A DNA stretch of 64,000 nt from Thiosulfativibrio zosterae (lineage in GTDB: Bacteria; Pseudomonadota; Gammaproteobacteria; Thiomicrospirales; Thiomicrospiraceae). Numbering within the stretch: the first letter of the stretch is position 1; each line of letters starts with the position of its first letter. Both the position numbers and the translations under genes were made by a program. The notes below the pieces were generated by a model that worked only from the letters and a program-made list of their open reading frames with translations, did no database searches and was not told the DNA's origin. The DNA lies in contig NZ_AP021888.1 of the NCBI RefSeq assembly GCF_011398155.1, positions 2,330,001 through 2,394,000 on the forward strand, given 5' to 3'. Below, piece by piece: positions 26,988 to 36,819 of this stretch.

Positions 26988-29321
26988 TTATGCCGTTAAA
27001 TTGGCGAACAGTGTCGGTAATTTCTCAGGTAAACGCATCACATCATCTACGATGGCAAAACGATTTTGCCCAAAAATTTGTTGAACATACTTGTCGGCAA
27101 ATTGGTCGATGGTTAAGCAGTAAGAATAAATGCCTTTGCTCGACAATTCTTCAACCGCTTTTTTGGCGTCTTGTTTTAGATACTGCGCATCTTTTTCATC
27201 GATATCGGCTGGCTCACCATCGGTAATGACCAACATCAGCTTTTGACGCGAGTTTTGTCTTTCTAAATATCCGCCTGCATGACGCATGGCTGCGCCCATA
27301 CGGGTGGATAATCCGCCTTCCATACCCGCCATTCTGGCGTGAACATCGGCATCAAAGGGTTCGTCAAATTGTTTGAAGCGACGATATTGCACATCGTGGC
27401 GTCCGTCAGACGAGAAGCCATGCACCGCAAACTGGTCACCGATACCATTAATGGCATGAGACACTAAAATGGCAGCTTCTTGGGTGACTTCTAAAATAGA
27501 TTTATCGGAACCTGGCACCAGTTCGTTGGTAGACTCAGATAAGTCTAACAATATCAATACCGATACTTCACGGGTTTTAATCACATTACGCATCGTAATA
27601 CGAGGGTCGGGTTCTTGTCCCATACGAATCGCCGTAATGGCTTCAACACAGGCATTCAAATCCAATTCATCACCATCTTCTAGGCGGCGAATACGCTGTA
27701 AACCGACCGACTGCAATTTATCTACAATTTGTTTAATGCGGTGCGCAATGGGTTTGTTGGCTTCTAAAATTTCTTGGTACAGCGCAGGGTCGCCTTTTTT
27801 GGCACGATGCTCATAGAGCGTTACCCAATTGGGGCGATGCAACTGCACACGATAATCCCACTCGGCATAATGATGTGGGTCTGAAATAGGTTCTACCCCT
27901 TCCATGTCATTAAACGATTGACCCATGTCTTCGTAAGGGAAAAGCTCTGTGCCTAACACCCAAACTTCGTCATGGTCAACATCCACCAACTCTGAGTCGA
28001 TTTCATTAATCATTTCCATCACCGACACATGTTTACGAATGGTTTCTTTATGGCCTGGACCACCCGCATCCATATCACCCCATTCATCGGTTGCCCAAAT
28101 TAAACGGTTATCGTCGCGGTAAGCAAAACGCAAACGACGGATTTCGGTTAAAGACTCCCACTTGCTGGTGGCTAGGTTAAGGGTGTTATACAGCAAAATC
28201 CCCATACTCCAAGACCAGTCTTCATTGGCTTTGTTTTCTTCAATTTCTGCATGGAATTTTTCAGCAATAAACCCCATTTGAGTGTCTTCCAACACCATGT
28301 TGGCATCCATCATTGCAAAAGCAAGTTGCTCTAAACGCGCCGCCGTCGATTTGGGGTCTAGGTCATGGTGCGTCATGGCTTCTAGCGTGACTTTGCGCCA
28401 TAGGTTTTTTAAACCAGGGAAGGCTTTGATGGCGTTATATTCAACACGCGCATCTTCCATCAGCTCAATAAAGAACATTTGTTGTGGATTGAGTTGTTCA
28501 GCAGAAATCGCTTTTTGGGTATAAACCATGTGTGACGCTATGTGCGCAGCCATGGCACGATACACTTCTAGCCCTTTAACTTCCCCCAAATCGTCTAGCG
28601 CATCTGGCAAGTGCATGGCACGGTTTTCGTAATAGGGTTTAAAGCCTTCAAAATCTGCCGCCGCTGGGCGAATAAAGAAATCACGCCCCCAGAAAGCACG
28701 CAAATAAAAGTTGATAGAACGGTGATAATCAATAAACAACGAGCCTTTGCGCTGCTGTTGGAAAACCGCTTTAGAATCTTGCGACTCTAAACTGAAATAA
28801 CGCAATTGCTCACCATAATCTCTGGCGTGCGCTTGCGCGCCCCACAGCGCCCAACGACGCAAACCAGAAACCGTTAACTTGGTGAGTAATTCGTCAATGT
28901 GCAGTAACATCGGGCGCAAACCACGCGGGGTTTTAGAACCCAACTGATAAATCAACGCCAAATATTGGCGCATGAGTTGCACATCAAGCGTTCTTTCTGC
29001 CGCTAGGGGTAAGGACGCCAAACACAAAGCAACCACTTCGCCAGAAGTCACCGAAGACAACTTCATCACGGTTTCTAGAATGTCATCAAGGATTTCATCA
29101 TCAATTTTTGAAACCACTTGTGGAACGGCTTCAAGATAGTTGATCACCACTTGCGGGCCTTTACCTAAATAGGCAATACCACGGGCATTTTGCAACCAAG
29201 TATGACGACTTTGCTCGTTCATACAATGCGAGGCTTCTTGGATAAGACCGTCTAAAATATCCGCCAGTTCTGGGACACTCTCGATTAAGTTTTGTTTAAT
29301 TTCTTCGATTTCTGAGCTCAT
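26988..29321 (-). CDS. cbbO: CbbO, von Willebrand A domain RuBisCO activase subunit
   Basis: A 777-residue protein. The long N-terminal part is helical and lies before a C-terminal von Willebrand factor A domain with the MIDAS motif DLSES at about 593-597, plus the later Thr (LSTRMG) and Asp (ITDGEPAD). With the AAA+ protein CbbQ it forms the Q2O1-type activase that removes inhibitory sugar phosphates from form I RuBisCO; the MIDAS site docks on the large subunit. It is encoded 129 bases after cbbQ, with a hairpin between. ATG 29321 is preferred over a TTG ten codons earlier. Confidence 0.93.
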   Translation of the reverse strand: MSSEIEEIKQNLIESVPELADILDGLIQEASHCMNEQSRHTWLQNARGIAYLGKGPQVVINYLEAVPQVVSKIDDEILDDILETVMKLSSVTSGEVVALCLASLPLAAERTLDVQLMRQYLALIYQLGSKTPRGLRPMLLHIDELLTKLTVSGLRRWALWGAQAHARDYGEQLRYFSLESQDSKAVFQQQRKGSLFIDYHRSINFYLRAFWGRDFFIRPAAADFEGFKPYYENRAMHLPDALDDLGEVKGLEVYRAMAAHIASHMVYTQKAISAEQLNPQQMFFIELMEDARVEYNAIKAFPGLKNLWRKVTLEAMTHHDLDPKSTAARLEQLAFAMMDANMVLEDTQMGFIAEKFHAEIEENKANEDWSWSMGILLYNTLNLATSKWESLTEIRRLRFAYRDDNRLIWATDEWGDMDAGGPGHKETIRKHVSVMEMINEIDSELVDVDHDEVWVLGTELFPYEDMGQSFNDMEGVEPISDPHHYAEWDYRVQLHRPNWVTLYEHRAKKGDPALYQEILEANKPIAHRIKQIVDKLQSVGLQRIRRLEDGDELDLNACVEAITAIRMGQEPDPRITMRNVIKTREVSVLILLDLSESTNELVPGSDKSILEVTQEAAILVSHAINGIGDQFAVHGFSSDGRHDVQYRRFKQFDEPFDADVHARMAGMEGGLSTRMGAAMRHAGGYLERQNSRQKLMLVITDGEPADIDEKDAQYLKQDAKKAVEELSSKGIYSYCLTIDQFADKYVQQIFGQNRFAIVDDVMRLPEKLPTLFANLTA

Positions 29322-29380
29322 GATTTCATCTTCTTTGCTGGGTGAGTTCAATGTCGGTGCGACATTTTGAGGGCTTATTT

Positions 29381-29406
29381 AAACAAAATGCGGACAGTTG
29401 TCCGCA
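29381..29406 (-). terminator. Hairpin terminator between cbbQ and cbbO
   Basis: TGCGGACA (29389-29396) and TGTCCGCA (29399-29406) form a perfect 8-bp stem. On the minus strand it is followed by TTTTGTTT. This should reduce read-through from cbbQ into cbbO, unless it is used for mRNA processing. Confidence 0.6.
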
Positions 29407-29450
29407 CTTGATTAAGAACCGTACGGACAAACTCGTCCTAACACTAAGGA

Positions 29451-30269
29451 TTACTCAAAGAAAGTATCCACAGCGGTCATTAAGGTATCCCAAATATCGA
29501 CATCGTCTGTCAAGGGGGTTACTAAAGCAACACGACAGGCTTGCTTAGCAGGCACGCCCTTAGCAATTAACTGCCCTGCGTATACCAACAAACGGGTTGA
29601 AATCCCTTCGTCTAAACCGTGACCTTTAAGGTTACGAGAGCGTTGTGCAATTTGAACCAACTTCTCAGCAATGCTCAATTCAATACCGGCTTCTTTGGCA
29701 ATGATTTCTGCTTCAATTTCGGCTTTTGGATAGTCAAACTTAAAGCCACCAAAACGCTGTTTAGTTGATTGCTTTAGGTCTTTCATCATCGACTGATAAC
29801 CAGGATTATAAGAAATTACCAATTGGAAATCAGGATGCGCTTCTACCAACTCGCCTTTTTTATCCAACGGTAAAACACGACGGTGATCCGTTAAAGGGTG
29901 AATAACGATGGTGGTATCTTGACGCGCTTCAACCACTTCGTCCAAATAACAAATGGCACCAATACGAGCAGCAACCGTTAAAGGGCCATCCTGCCAACGA
30001 GTTCCGTTAATGTCGATTAAGAAACGCCCCACTAGGTCAGAAGCGGTCATGTCTTCGTTACACGCAACCGTGATTAAAGGCTTGCCCAATTTCCACGCCA
30101 TGTATTCTACAAATCGTGACTTACCGCAGCCCGTTGGCCCTTTCAGCATAACTGGCATTTTGGTGGCGTAAGCTGACTCATACAGTTCAACTTCATCGCC
30201 GACTGGCTGATAAAAAGGTTCGTTTTTGATGGTGTATTGAATGGGATTAGACGCATTAACTTCTGACAT
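29451..30269 (-). CDS. cbbQ: CbbQ, AAA+ RuBisCO activase (MoxR family)
   Basis: A 272-residue AAA+ ATPase. Walker A GPTGCGKS is at 44-51 and Walker B ICYLDE ends at Asp110-Glu111. Sensor and arginine-finger regions ([18 protein letters not shown]) are typical of CbbQ/NirQ/NorQ. It works as a hexamer with CbbO. The start is ATG 30269 with AGGAGA 7-8 bases upstream; the open frame to 30413 is not used. A 399-base spacer with a T-tailed hairpin separates it from cbbS, so it is probably expressed at a lower level than cbbLS. Confidence 0.95.
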   Translation of the reverse strand: MSEVNASNPIQYTIKNEPFYQPVGDEVELYESAYATKMPVMLKGPTGCGKSRFVEYMAWKLGKPLITVACNEDMTASDLVGRFLIDINGTRWQDGPLTVAARIGAICYLDEVVEARQDTTIVIHPLTDHRRVLPLDKKGELVEAHPDFQLVISYNPGYQSMMKDLKQSTKQRFGGFKFDYPKAEIEAEIIAKEAGIELSIAEKLVQIAQRSRNLKGHGLDEGISTRLLVYAGQLIAKGVPAKQACRVALVTPLTDDVDIWDTLMTAVDTFFE

Positions 30270-30422
30270 GCTGATTTCTCCTGTGAAATAAGTGCTTATC
30301 TGATTTAAACACTCGCACGATGGCTGAATGTGTAAGTCAAATAAGTGCCAGCCTAGTTTTGGGTCTAGCTGGCCGATTTGTTCCCCCGGGAGGTAAGAAG
30401 ACCGGAAGTTCAAATTTGGTTT

Positions 30423-30447
30423 AAAAAAGGCGTTTCAAAAAACGCCT
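30423..30447 (-). terminator. Terminator between cbbS and cbbQ
   Basis: AGGCGTTT (30428-30435) and AAACGCCT (30440-30447) form an 8-bp stem with a four-base loop. On the minus strand it runs into TTTTTAA, a standard rho-independent terminator about 220 bases after the cbbS stop. Confidence 0.75.
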
Positions 30448-30586
30448 GATTTTAAGAATTTGAGTGCCTACAAGCTAAAACCTGTAGGACTTAACTAACC
30501 CAGAGTTGTTATGCAAAATTGAATTTTAAAGTAATTCAATTATATTTATGGCTTAGATGGCTTGATAAACGAGGCTAGTTCTAGGC

Positions 30587-30625
30587 GGGAAATGTGAGCC
30601 TACGATCAGTAGGCGTCCATTTCCC
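30587..30625 (-). ncRNA. Structured 3' hairpin downstream of cbbS
   Basis: The outer stem GGGAAATG (30587-30594) pairs with CATTTCCC (30618-30625). A symmetric 3x3 internal loop follows, then the inner stem GCCTAC (30598-30603) with GTAGGC (30609-30614) and a five-base loop. It has no T-tail. A role as mRNA stabiliser or processing site for cbbLS is inferred from position. Confidence 0.55.
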
Positions 30626-30668
30626 AACAACGAAATAGACCGTTTAGTGAGCCATATCAGCTCATAAA

Positions 30669-31019
30669 TTACATGTCGCCTCTTTTGATTAGCATGTTCG
30701 CACCTTGAGACTGTGCAAAGTTGTCATAACCAATCAAACGAACGTGGTTTGAAGGGTTAGCTTTGATGCAGTTTTGCACTTCTGCTAATACTGTATCTGC
30801 GTTTGTTTCACCAAACATTGGTAACTTCCACATGTACCAGTAGTAAGAGAAAGCATTCTCTGGCTCACTGTGTTCAATCGCTGGGTTCCAACCTTTGTTG
30901 ATGATGTACTGAACTTGCGCTTTGATCTGCTCGTCAGTCATCGATGGAAGGTAAGAAAAAGTTTCTGTCTTACGTGACTTAGGGTCAGATAGACGAGATG
31001 GATAATCTTGAATACTCAT
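30669..31019 (-). CDS. cbbS: RuBisCO small subunit (form I)
   Basis: A 116-residue small subunit that caps the L8S8 holoenzyme. Diagnostic stretches are [13 protein letters not shown] near the N-terminus and [12 protein letters not shown] (about 62-73), the usual core of bacterial small subunits. The size fits proteobacterial form IA. AGGAG precedes the ATG. The gene is 24 bases after cbbL and surely co-transcribed. It is followed by hairpins rather than csoS2 or other carboxysome genes. Confidence 0.97.
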   Translation of the reverse strand: MSIQDYPSRLSDPKSRKTETFSYLPSMTDEQIKAQVQYIINKGWNPAIEHSEPENAFSYYWYMWKLPMFGETNADTVLAEVQNCIKANPSNHVRLIGYDNFAQSQGANMLIKRGDM

Positions 31020-31043
31020 TTGTAATTTTCTCCTGAATTCAAA

Positions 31044-32462
31044 TTACTTGTGCTTAACGTCTAGCTTGTCAACTGTGTCGAATTCAAACTTGATTTCTTT
31101 CCAAGTTTCCATTGCGATCTTAAGTTCTGGGCTATGCTTCGCAGCGTTAGTAAGGATATCCTTACCTTCTTTCTCAATCTCACGACCTTCGTTACGAGCT
31201 TGTACACAAGCTTCAAGAGCAACACGGTTTGCCGCAGCACCCGCAGCGTTACCCCATGGGTGACCTAAAGTTCCCCCACCAAACTGTAATACAGAGTTAT
31301 CACCGAAGATAGCAACCAAAGCTGGCATGTGCCATACATGGATACCACCAGATGCAACTGGGATTACACCAGGCATTGCACCGAAGTCTTGGTCAAACAT
31401 GATTCCGCGTGAACGATCTTCTGGGATGAATGAATCACGCATGATGTCGATCCAACCTAGAGTTGCTTCACGGTCACCTTCCAACTTACCTACAACAGTA
31501 CCTGAGTGTAAGTGGTCACCACCTGATAAACGCAATACTTTTGAAAGTACGCGGAAGTGGATACCGTGCATTGGGTTACGGTCGATTACACCGTGCATTG
31601 CGCGGTGAATGTGTAACAATACGCCGTTATCACGACACCAGTTAGCTAAACCAGTGTTAGCTGTTAAACCACCTGTTAGGAAGTCGTGCATGATGATCGG
31701 AGAACCGATTTCTTTTGCAAATTCAGCACGCTTGTACATTTCTTCTGGGGTTGCAGCAGTTACGTTTAAGTAGTGACCTTTACGCTCACCAGTTTCTGCT
31801 TCTGCTTTGTTGATTGCGTCTTGGCAGAAAGAGAAACGATCTCTCCAGCGCATGAATGGCTGAGAAGTTACGTTTTCGTCATCTTTCGTGAAGTCTAGAC
31901 CACCGCGTAAGCACTCATAAACTGCACGACCGTAGTTCTTAGCAGACAAACCTAGTTTTGGCTTGATCGTACAACCTAACATTGGACGGCCATACTTATC
32001 CATTTTGTCACGCTCAACTTCGATACCGTGTGGTGGGCCACCGCAAGTCATTACATACGCTAGTGGGAAACGAATATCTTCTAAACGGATTGAACGCAAT
32101 GCTTTAAATCCGAATACGTTACCAACCAAAGAAGTCATTACCGATACGATAGAACCTTCTTCAAATAGGTCGATTGGGTATGCGATGAATGCATAGAAAG
32201 CGTTGTCATCACCAGGAACGTCTTCAATTTTGTATGCACGGCCTTTATAATAGTCAAGGTCTGTTAACAAGTCAGTCCATACAGTAGTCCATGTACCTGT
32301 TGAAGATTCTGCAGCTACCGCAGCAGCGATTTCTTCACGAGGAACACCTGGTTGTGGAACAACTTTGAAACATGCCAAGAAATCAGATTCTTTTGGCGTG
32401 TAGTCAGGCATCCAGTAAGTTTCGCGGTATTCTTTTACACCAGCGTTATAGGTCTTTGCCAT
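31044..32462 (-). CDS. cbbL: RuBisCO large subunit (form I, non-carboxysomal context)
   Basis: A 472-residue large subunit that carboxylates ribulose-1,5-bisphosphate in the Calvin cycle. Catalytic residues are in place: Lys167 (TIKPKLG), carbamylated Lys193 with Asp195 and Glu196 (FTKDDEN), His286 (HIHRAMHG) and loop-6 Lys326 ([10 protein letters not shown]). The sequence and the cbbQ-cbbO neighbourhood point to form IA of the cbbQ-linked (IAq) branch rather than the carboxysomal branch. AGAGGTG lies before the ATG. Codon use looks more biased than in the neighbours, as expected for a very highly expressed gene. It is probably controlled by the divergent CbbR. Confidence 0.98.
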   Translation of the reverse strand: MAKTYNAGVKEYRETYWMPDYTPKESDFLACFKVVPQPGVPREEIAAAVAAESSTGTWTTVWTDLLTDLDYYKGRAYKIEDVPGDDNAFYAFIAYPIDLFEEGSIVSVMTSLVGNVFGFKALRSIRLEDIRFPLAYVMTCGGPPHGIEVERDKMDKYGRPMLGCTIKPKLGLSAKNYGRAVYECLRGGLDFTKDDENVTSQPFMRWRDRFSFCQDAINKAEAETGERKGHYLNVTAATPEEMYKRAEFAKEIGSPIIMHDFLTGGLTANTGLANWCRDNGVLLHIHRAMHGVIDRNPMHGIHFRVLSKVLRLSGGDHLHSGTVVGKLEGDREATLGWIDIMRDSFIPEDRSRGIMFDQDFGAMPGVIPVASGGIHVWHMPALVAIFGDNSVLQFGGGTLGHPWGNAAGAAANRVALEACVQARNEGREIEKEGKDILTNAAKHSPELKIAMETWKEIKFEFDTVDKLDVKHK

Positions 32463-32752
32463 TTTTCACCTCTTTGTTTAAATGAAATAGGTTGTAGCTA
32501 AAAACAAACTGCAAAGCGCATTTTGAATCGGAGAGTTCTAACAGCGGCAACTGTTAGGTCTTTTCAAAACTGCTTGTGCAATTCAGTTGTGCATAGATTA
32601 CCGAAGCGATTCCTACTTGGCTACTCAGGCATTGTTATACAATCCATAACGGTTTGTTTATAATAGCGTTGCAAACCCCGATAAATAGGGCGCTTCCAGT
32701 TTTTTTAAGTGCCAAATTTAAGGTGTTTTTATTTAAATTCAGAGTTGATTTT
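32463..32752. promoter_or_regulatory. cbbL-cbbR divergent control region
   Basis: The 290-base region holds a candidate promoter for cbbR, TATACA (32636-32641), 17 bases, TATAAT (32659-32664), read on the + strand. It also has an inverted repeat CTAACAG/CTGTTAG (32538-32544 and 32551-32557, six-base loop) in the presumed cbbL leader. LysR-type CbbR proteins bind T-N11-A dyads in such intergenic regions. I cannot fix the exact site, and no strong -35/-10 pair for cbbL was seen. Confidence 0.5.
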
Positions 32753-33679
32753 ATGAACAACCTTCACTTGACCGCCCAACAAATTCGAATTTTTGAAGCG
32801 GTTGCCCGTCTTAAAAACATCACCAAAGCCGCTGAAGAATTGCACTTATCTCAGCCCGCCGTGTCTATTCAGCTCAAACGCATAGAAGAAAATAACGAAG
32901 TTAAGCTGATTGAAGTGGTTGGTAAGAAGTTATTTTTAACGCGTTCTGGCGAACATATGTATAAAAGCTGCCAGAAAATTCTTGATGAGCTAAAAGAACT
33001 CAAGCTCAATATCAGCGAAGAACAAGGCGAAGTGAGTGGCGAACTGAATATTGCCGTGGTGACACCGGTGAAATATTTTATTGCCTATATCTTAAAGCAC
33101 TTTTTAACGCGCCATCCCTTAGTGATTCCGCAGATTACCGTGTTAAACCGTAGCAATATTTTGGCGGAATTTAAAAATAATGCCTTCGACTTAGCCATTA
33201 TTGGCCGCGCGCCCGAAGAATTTAAAGTGGAAAGTTTTCCGTTTTGTAAAAACGAACTGGTGATCGCCGCACCGCCTAAGCACCCTTTAAGCAAAAAGCA
33301 TAATGTCACGCTTGAAGAAATTGCCAATGAGCGCATCATTTTTCGCGAGTCTGGCTCTGGTAACCGTATCGCCTTTGAGGAAGTTCTGGCTTCAAAAGGC
33401 ATCACGGTGAATCCCTATATGGTGATGAGCAGTACTGAATCTATTAAACAAGCGGTCATGGCAGGCCTGGGCATTTCTATACTACCCAAACAAGCCATTC
33501 GTATTGAAGCGAAATATCGCCATTTGGAAATTTTAGATGTGGAAGGTTTTCCACTGATGCGCGATTGGTATGCGTGTCAGCTTCCCGAAAAATCCTTGCC
33601 CTTGCCCGCCAAAGAGTTTGTTAAATTTTTAAAGTCGGTCGACATAGACAAACTGCTGAGCATGAGCGACATTCGTTAA
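32753..33679 (+). CDS. cbbR: CbbR, LysR-type regulator of the cbb operon
   Basis: A 308-residue LysR-family protein with an N-terminal helix-turn-helix (about 4-62, ARLKNITKAAEELHLSQPAVSIQLKRIE) and a LysR_substrate domain (about 90-300) that in CbbR senses metabolites such as RuBP, NADPH or PEP. Position, divergent to cbbL, and sequence style identify it. ATG 32753 is chosen over an upstream frame extension to 32654, because the HTH starts normally from here. A hairpin repeat that can act as terminator follows the stop. Confidence 0.93.
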   Translation: MNNLHLTAQQIRIFEAVARLKNITKAAEELHLSQPAVSIQLKRIEENNEVKLIEVVGKKLFLTRSGEHMYKSCQKILDELKELKLNISEEQGEVSGELNIAVVTPVKYFIAYILKHFLTRHPLVIPQITVLNRSNILAEFKNNAFDLAIIGRAPEEFKVESFPFCKNELVIAAPPKHPLSKKHNVTLEEIANERIIFRESGSGNRIAFEEVLASKGITVNPYMVMSSTESIKQAVMAGLGISILPKQAIRIEAKYRHLEILDVEGFPLMRDWYACQLPEKSLPLPAKEFVKFLKSVDIDKLLSMSDIR

Positions 33680-33687
33680 TCAACTTC

Positions 33688-33710
33688 GGGGCGAAGGCTT
33701 CAGCCTTCTT
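33688..33710 (+). terminator. GGGGCG-hairpin repeat copy A, terminator of cbbR
   Basis: GGGGCG followed by stem GAAGGCT (33693-33699), two loop bases and AGCCTTC (33702-33708), then a T-run. It belongs to a dispersed family with copies at 61369-61391 (same orientation) and 61305-61327 (opposite orientation). It ends 2 bases from the stop of the convergent chemoreceptor gene. Confidence 0.75.
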
Positions 33711-33711
33711 T

Positions 33712-35940
33712 TTATCGGCTTAATGCCAACAACCCCGTGCTCAATTTAAAACGCTCAACTGCGGCGGCTTGCTCATCGGCTTGTTCGCTCATATTGCCTG
33801 CAGTGGCCGACAACTCTTCAACCAAAGCGGCATTTTGTTGGGTCGACCCATCCAGACTTCGCATGGTGGCATTAATTTGCCCCAAGCCTTTGGTTTGTTG
33901 CTCAGTGGCTTGATTGACCTCTAAAACTAAATCATTGACCTGCTGAATTTTGGTCACCATATTACTGAATACTTCATGGGTATTTTCAACCAGGCCTGCC
34001 CCTAAATTAATCTGCTGAATGGTTGAACCTATCAGGCTAGAAATCTCTTTAGACGATTCTGCTGACTTTTGTGCCAAATTGCGCACTTCACTGGCCACCA
34101 CCGCAAACCCTCGGCCATGCTCACCGGCTCGTGCCGCTTCAACCGCCGCATTCAGTGCCAATAAGTTGGTTTGAAAAGCGATGCTGTCAATCACAGAGGT
34201 AATTTCACCAATTTTTTGACTGAGTGCCGAAATGCCCGACATGGCTTGAGAAGTTTTGCCCATTACTTCAATGCCTTCTTCTGCGCCTTTAACCGCCTCA
34301 GAAGCCAAATGAGTGACCTGACTGGTATTGGCATTGGTTTGTGCAATATTGGAATTTAATTGCGTCACCGACGCGGCCACCTGCTCTAAAGCCGCCGCCT
34401 GCACCTGCGTTCTTTGCGATAAATCGGCGCTGGCTTCTGCTACCTCTGAAGACATATTGCCAATGGTGAGTGTGCCTTGTTTAATTTGTAAAAAGGTCTG
34501 TTCGATATTGGACAAGGCTTCATTAATGGCGGTTTCAACCACCGCAACATCTCCCTGCAATTTCATATTTAAGCGCACCGTTAAGTCGCCTTGACTCATG
34601 CGCGTTAACACCTGTTGCATTTCTTGCATCACCGCATGGAAGTTTTCTAACAGGTGATTCATGTTTTGTGACAAATTAAGATTAAAGCCATTTAAACCCT
34701 GCAAATTCAAACGCTCAGATAAAACACCATCCGACGCAGAGCCCACTACAGCATTAATGTTTTCTTCAATGGCTAACTGTAGCGTCAAGTCACGCCACTC
34801 CACCACTGTGCCAATGCGCTGTTGCTGGTCGTTAAAAATAGGATCCATCATCAACTCAATGGTAGATTTACCAAGGTGAATTCTAGCGGTATGCGTACTG
34901 GTTAAATTGGCGATCTGTTGCGCTTGATGATCAGGCTGCTGATGAAATTCATCGATGGATTGGCGCAATAATTTGTCGGGATTAAAATTAGGCAACAGGG
35001 TTTTTAACTCGGGCGCTAATTTCTGCATTAATGCCTGAGTTGCCTTATTCACATAAATAATACTGCGGAATCGATCGGCCACCATAATGCAGGCAGAAGA
35101 CGCATCTAACGCACTCTCCACGCGTTTGGCATCGGTTAATAAAGACTTGGTATCATCTAACTCTGCGCCCAAACGAATTTGCATGGCTTTGATGCGCCCC
35201 AAAATCTGGTCAAATAAAGTGCGGCCTTTGATGGATATGTGATTATCAAAATGCCCTTCTGAAACAGAGGTCACCAAATCAAAAATATGGCGCAACTTAT
35301 TAAAGTTGTAAGCCATCATACCCACCATCGTGATGATGGCTAAGGCATGTAACACGGTAAATAAGCCAGGGGCGACATCTGGGTAAAAATAGTTCATGCT
35401 GCCAAAAATCAATACCATCGATGCAAAGATATACAACTGATAAATCATATTGATATTGTTGATGGGATTTATTTTTTCCCAGGTTGAGCGAATTTCTCCG
35501 CCCGTCAAGTGTACTTTGCCTGCAGCGATTTGACGATAGGCTTCTTCAGCCTCGCTGATTTGCTGACGCGTGGCTGGCGTGCGCACCGACATATAGCCTG
35601 CCACCTTGCCATCTTTAAATAAAGGCGTTGCATTGGCAATAACCCAATAGTGGTCACCGTTTTTACGACGATTTTTAACCACTTGCGACCAAGGTTTGCC
35701 GGCTTGTAAAGTGGCCCAAAAATCTTTAAAAACGGCTGCGGGCACATCTGGATGACGCAAAACATTGTGCGGTTGACCAACCAACTCACTCCAATCGTAA
35801 CCGCTGGCTTCGATAAAAGATTCGTTCGCTTGAATGATATTGCCCTTTAAATCGGTTTGCGACACGATAATCACATCGTCTTTAAGTACATACTCTTTCT
35901 GAGTCACTGAGCGATTTTGGGTAGATGAAGTGCTAGACAT
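33712..35940 (-). CDS. PAS-containing methyl-accepting chemotaxis protein (Aer-like)
   Basis: A 742-residue chemoreceptor. An N-terminal cytoplasmic PAS domain (about 20-130, with [18 protein letters not shown] and [17 protein letters not shown]) resembles the FAD-binding Aer PAS. Two close membrane helices (about 165-215) follow without a periplasmic domain. Then come a second PAS-like part (about 270-390), a HAMP-like part (430-490) and the signalling domain with the conserved tip ([22 protein letters not shown]). It has no C-terminal CheR pentapeptide. AAGGA stands before ATG 35940. It is a paralogue of the receptor at 58506, almost identical over the first PAS. Energy or redox taxis is inferred. 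Confidence 0.92.
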   Translation of the reverse strand: MSSTSSTQNRSVTQKEYVLKDDVIIVSQTDLKGNIIQANESFIEASGYDWSELVGQPHNVLRHPDVPAAVFKDFWATLQAGKPWSQVVKNRRKNGDHYWVIANATPLFKDGKVAGYMSVRTPATRQQISEAEEAYRQIAAGKVHLTGGEIRSTWEKINPINNINMIYQLYIFASMVLIFGSMNYFYPDVAPGLFTVLHALAIITMVGMMAYNFNKLRHIFDLVTSVSEGHFDNHISIKGRTLFDQILGRIKAMQIRLGAELDDTKSLLTDAKRVESALDASSACIMVADRFRSIIYVNKATQALMQKLAPELKTLLPNFNPDKLLRQSIDEFHQQPDHQAQQIANLTSTHTARIHLGKSTIELMMDPIFNDQQQRIGTVVEWRDLTLQLAIEENINAVVGSASDGVLSERLNLQGLNGFNLNLSQNMNHLLENFHAVMQEMQQVLTRMSQGDLTVRLNMKLQGDVAVVETAINEALSNIEQTFLQIKQGTLTIGNMSSEVAEASADLSQRTQVQAAALEQVAASVTQLNSNIAQTNANTSQVTHLASEAVKGAEEGIEVMGKTSQAMSGISALSQKIGEITSVIDSIAFQTNLLALNAAVEAARAGEHGRGFAVVASEVRNLAQKSAESSKEISSLIGSTIQQINLGAGLVENTHEVFSNMVTKIQQVNDLVLEVNQATEQQTKGLGQINATMRSLDGSTQQNAALVEELSATAGNMSEQADEQAAAVERFKLSTGLLALSR

Positions 35941-36084
35941 AGCTAAATTCCTTAATCAACATTTCCGAATATGGTTTTTGTTGATATAAGTATAAGCACT
36001 CATTAATTTGAATACACTGACAAAAGCTGGCATTAACCGAGCGTATGACTAGGTTAACCATTTTGGTACAGCTTTAATTCAGCG

Positions 36085-36807
36085 CTATTTGTCGTTTTTG
36101 ACGATCAAAACCTGAGTAAATTGATAGCCCACATTGCGTACGGCTTTAATCACCTCTTCGGTTTCGGATTCTGAGTTTTGTAGCACCGACAATTTGCGTC
36201 TTAAACGGCTAATGGCCGACTCTAAACGACGATTATCAAAATACTCTGGTGAACCGCCCAATCCTGCAATTAAGTCTTCTTTGGTAGCCAAACCTTCGGG
36301 GGATTTAAAAAACACCTCCAATAGATTGAGTTCTGCCCAGGTGAGTTGCGCTTTTTGGGTTTCCAAACAAGGCGGCTGAACCGTCATTTTGTGTTTATCA
36401 ATAATCCAAGCATCGCTGTCGCCTGTGCTTGCCTGCGAAAAGCTTAAACGACGGTGCAACGCCAAGATAACGGCGGCCAATTCTTGATAATTGACAGGTT
36501 TGGTTAAATAGTGATCTGCCCCTAAATGATGTCCCAAAATACGGTCATCTAGAGCAGAACGAGCGGTCAACATAATAATACCTAAGGCTGGAAAGGCCTT
36601 TTTGAGTCGCTTAGCAATCGACAAACCATCCTCTCCCGGCAAGCCGATGTCTAACACCACTATCTCAGGTTGCAGTTCATCAAATATGGCATCCATCGCC
36701 TGTGCATGGGGCACGCCTTTGGCCTCAATCTTTAAATAATTCAGATTCAGCAACAAATCATCTAATAGGTCTTCATTATCTTCAACAATTAAAACTGGAC
36801 GCATCAT
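36085..36807 (-). CDS. OmpR-family response regulator
   Basis: A 240-residue regulator. The receiver domain (4-118) has acidic Glu10-Asp11, phosphoacceptor Asp53 (VVLDIGLPGEDG) and Lys in LTKPV. A C-terminal winged helix follows (about 145-232, WAELNLLEVFF...RRLESAISRLRRKL...VRNVGYQF). It is encoded 12 bases after the binding-protein/kinase fusion and is its obvious partner. It is the last gene of a six-gene operon. AGGAAG lies before two adjacent ATGs at 36807 and 36804. DNA targets are unknown. Confidence 0.93.
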   Translation of the reverse strand: MMRPVLIVEDNEDLLDDLLLNLNYLKIEAKGVPHAQAMDAIFDELQPEIVVLDIGLPGEDGLSIAKRLKKAFPALGIIMLTARSALDDRILGHHLGADHYLTKPVNYQELAAVILALHRRLSFSQASTGDSDAWIIDKHKMTVQPPCLETQKAQLTWAELNLLEVFFKSPEGLATKEDLIAGLGGSPEYFDNRRLESAISRLRRKLSVLQNSESETEEVIKAVRNVGYQFTQVLIVKNDK

Positions 36808-36819
36808 TCTACTTCCTAG

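Larger units (their letters stand above)
30270..30668 (-). other. cbbS-cbbQ spacer with tandem hairpins
   Basis: This 399-base gap holds no convincing gene. Reading along the minus-strand mRNA after the cbbS stop there is a small stem (TGAGC/GCTCA, about 30648-30664), a large two-part hairpin at 30587-30625, and the T-tailed hairpin at 30423-30447. The remainder is A/T-rich without clear promoter boxes. The arrangement fits protection of the cbbLS message and partial termination before cbbQ. Confidence 0.6.

Noticed and set aside
30270-30668. Carboxysome gene (csoS2) or small protein downstream of cbbS
   Set aside because: No long open frame or carboxysome motif exists in the gap; it holds hairpins only.
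32654-32752. N-terminal extension of CbbR
   Set aside because: It would begin inside the putative promoter, and the helix-turn-helix normally starts within the first few residues, as it does from 32753.
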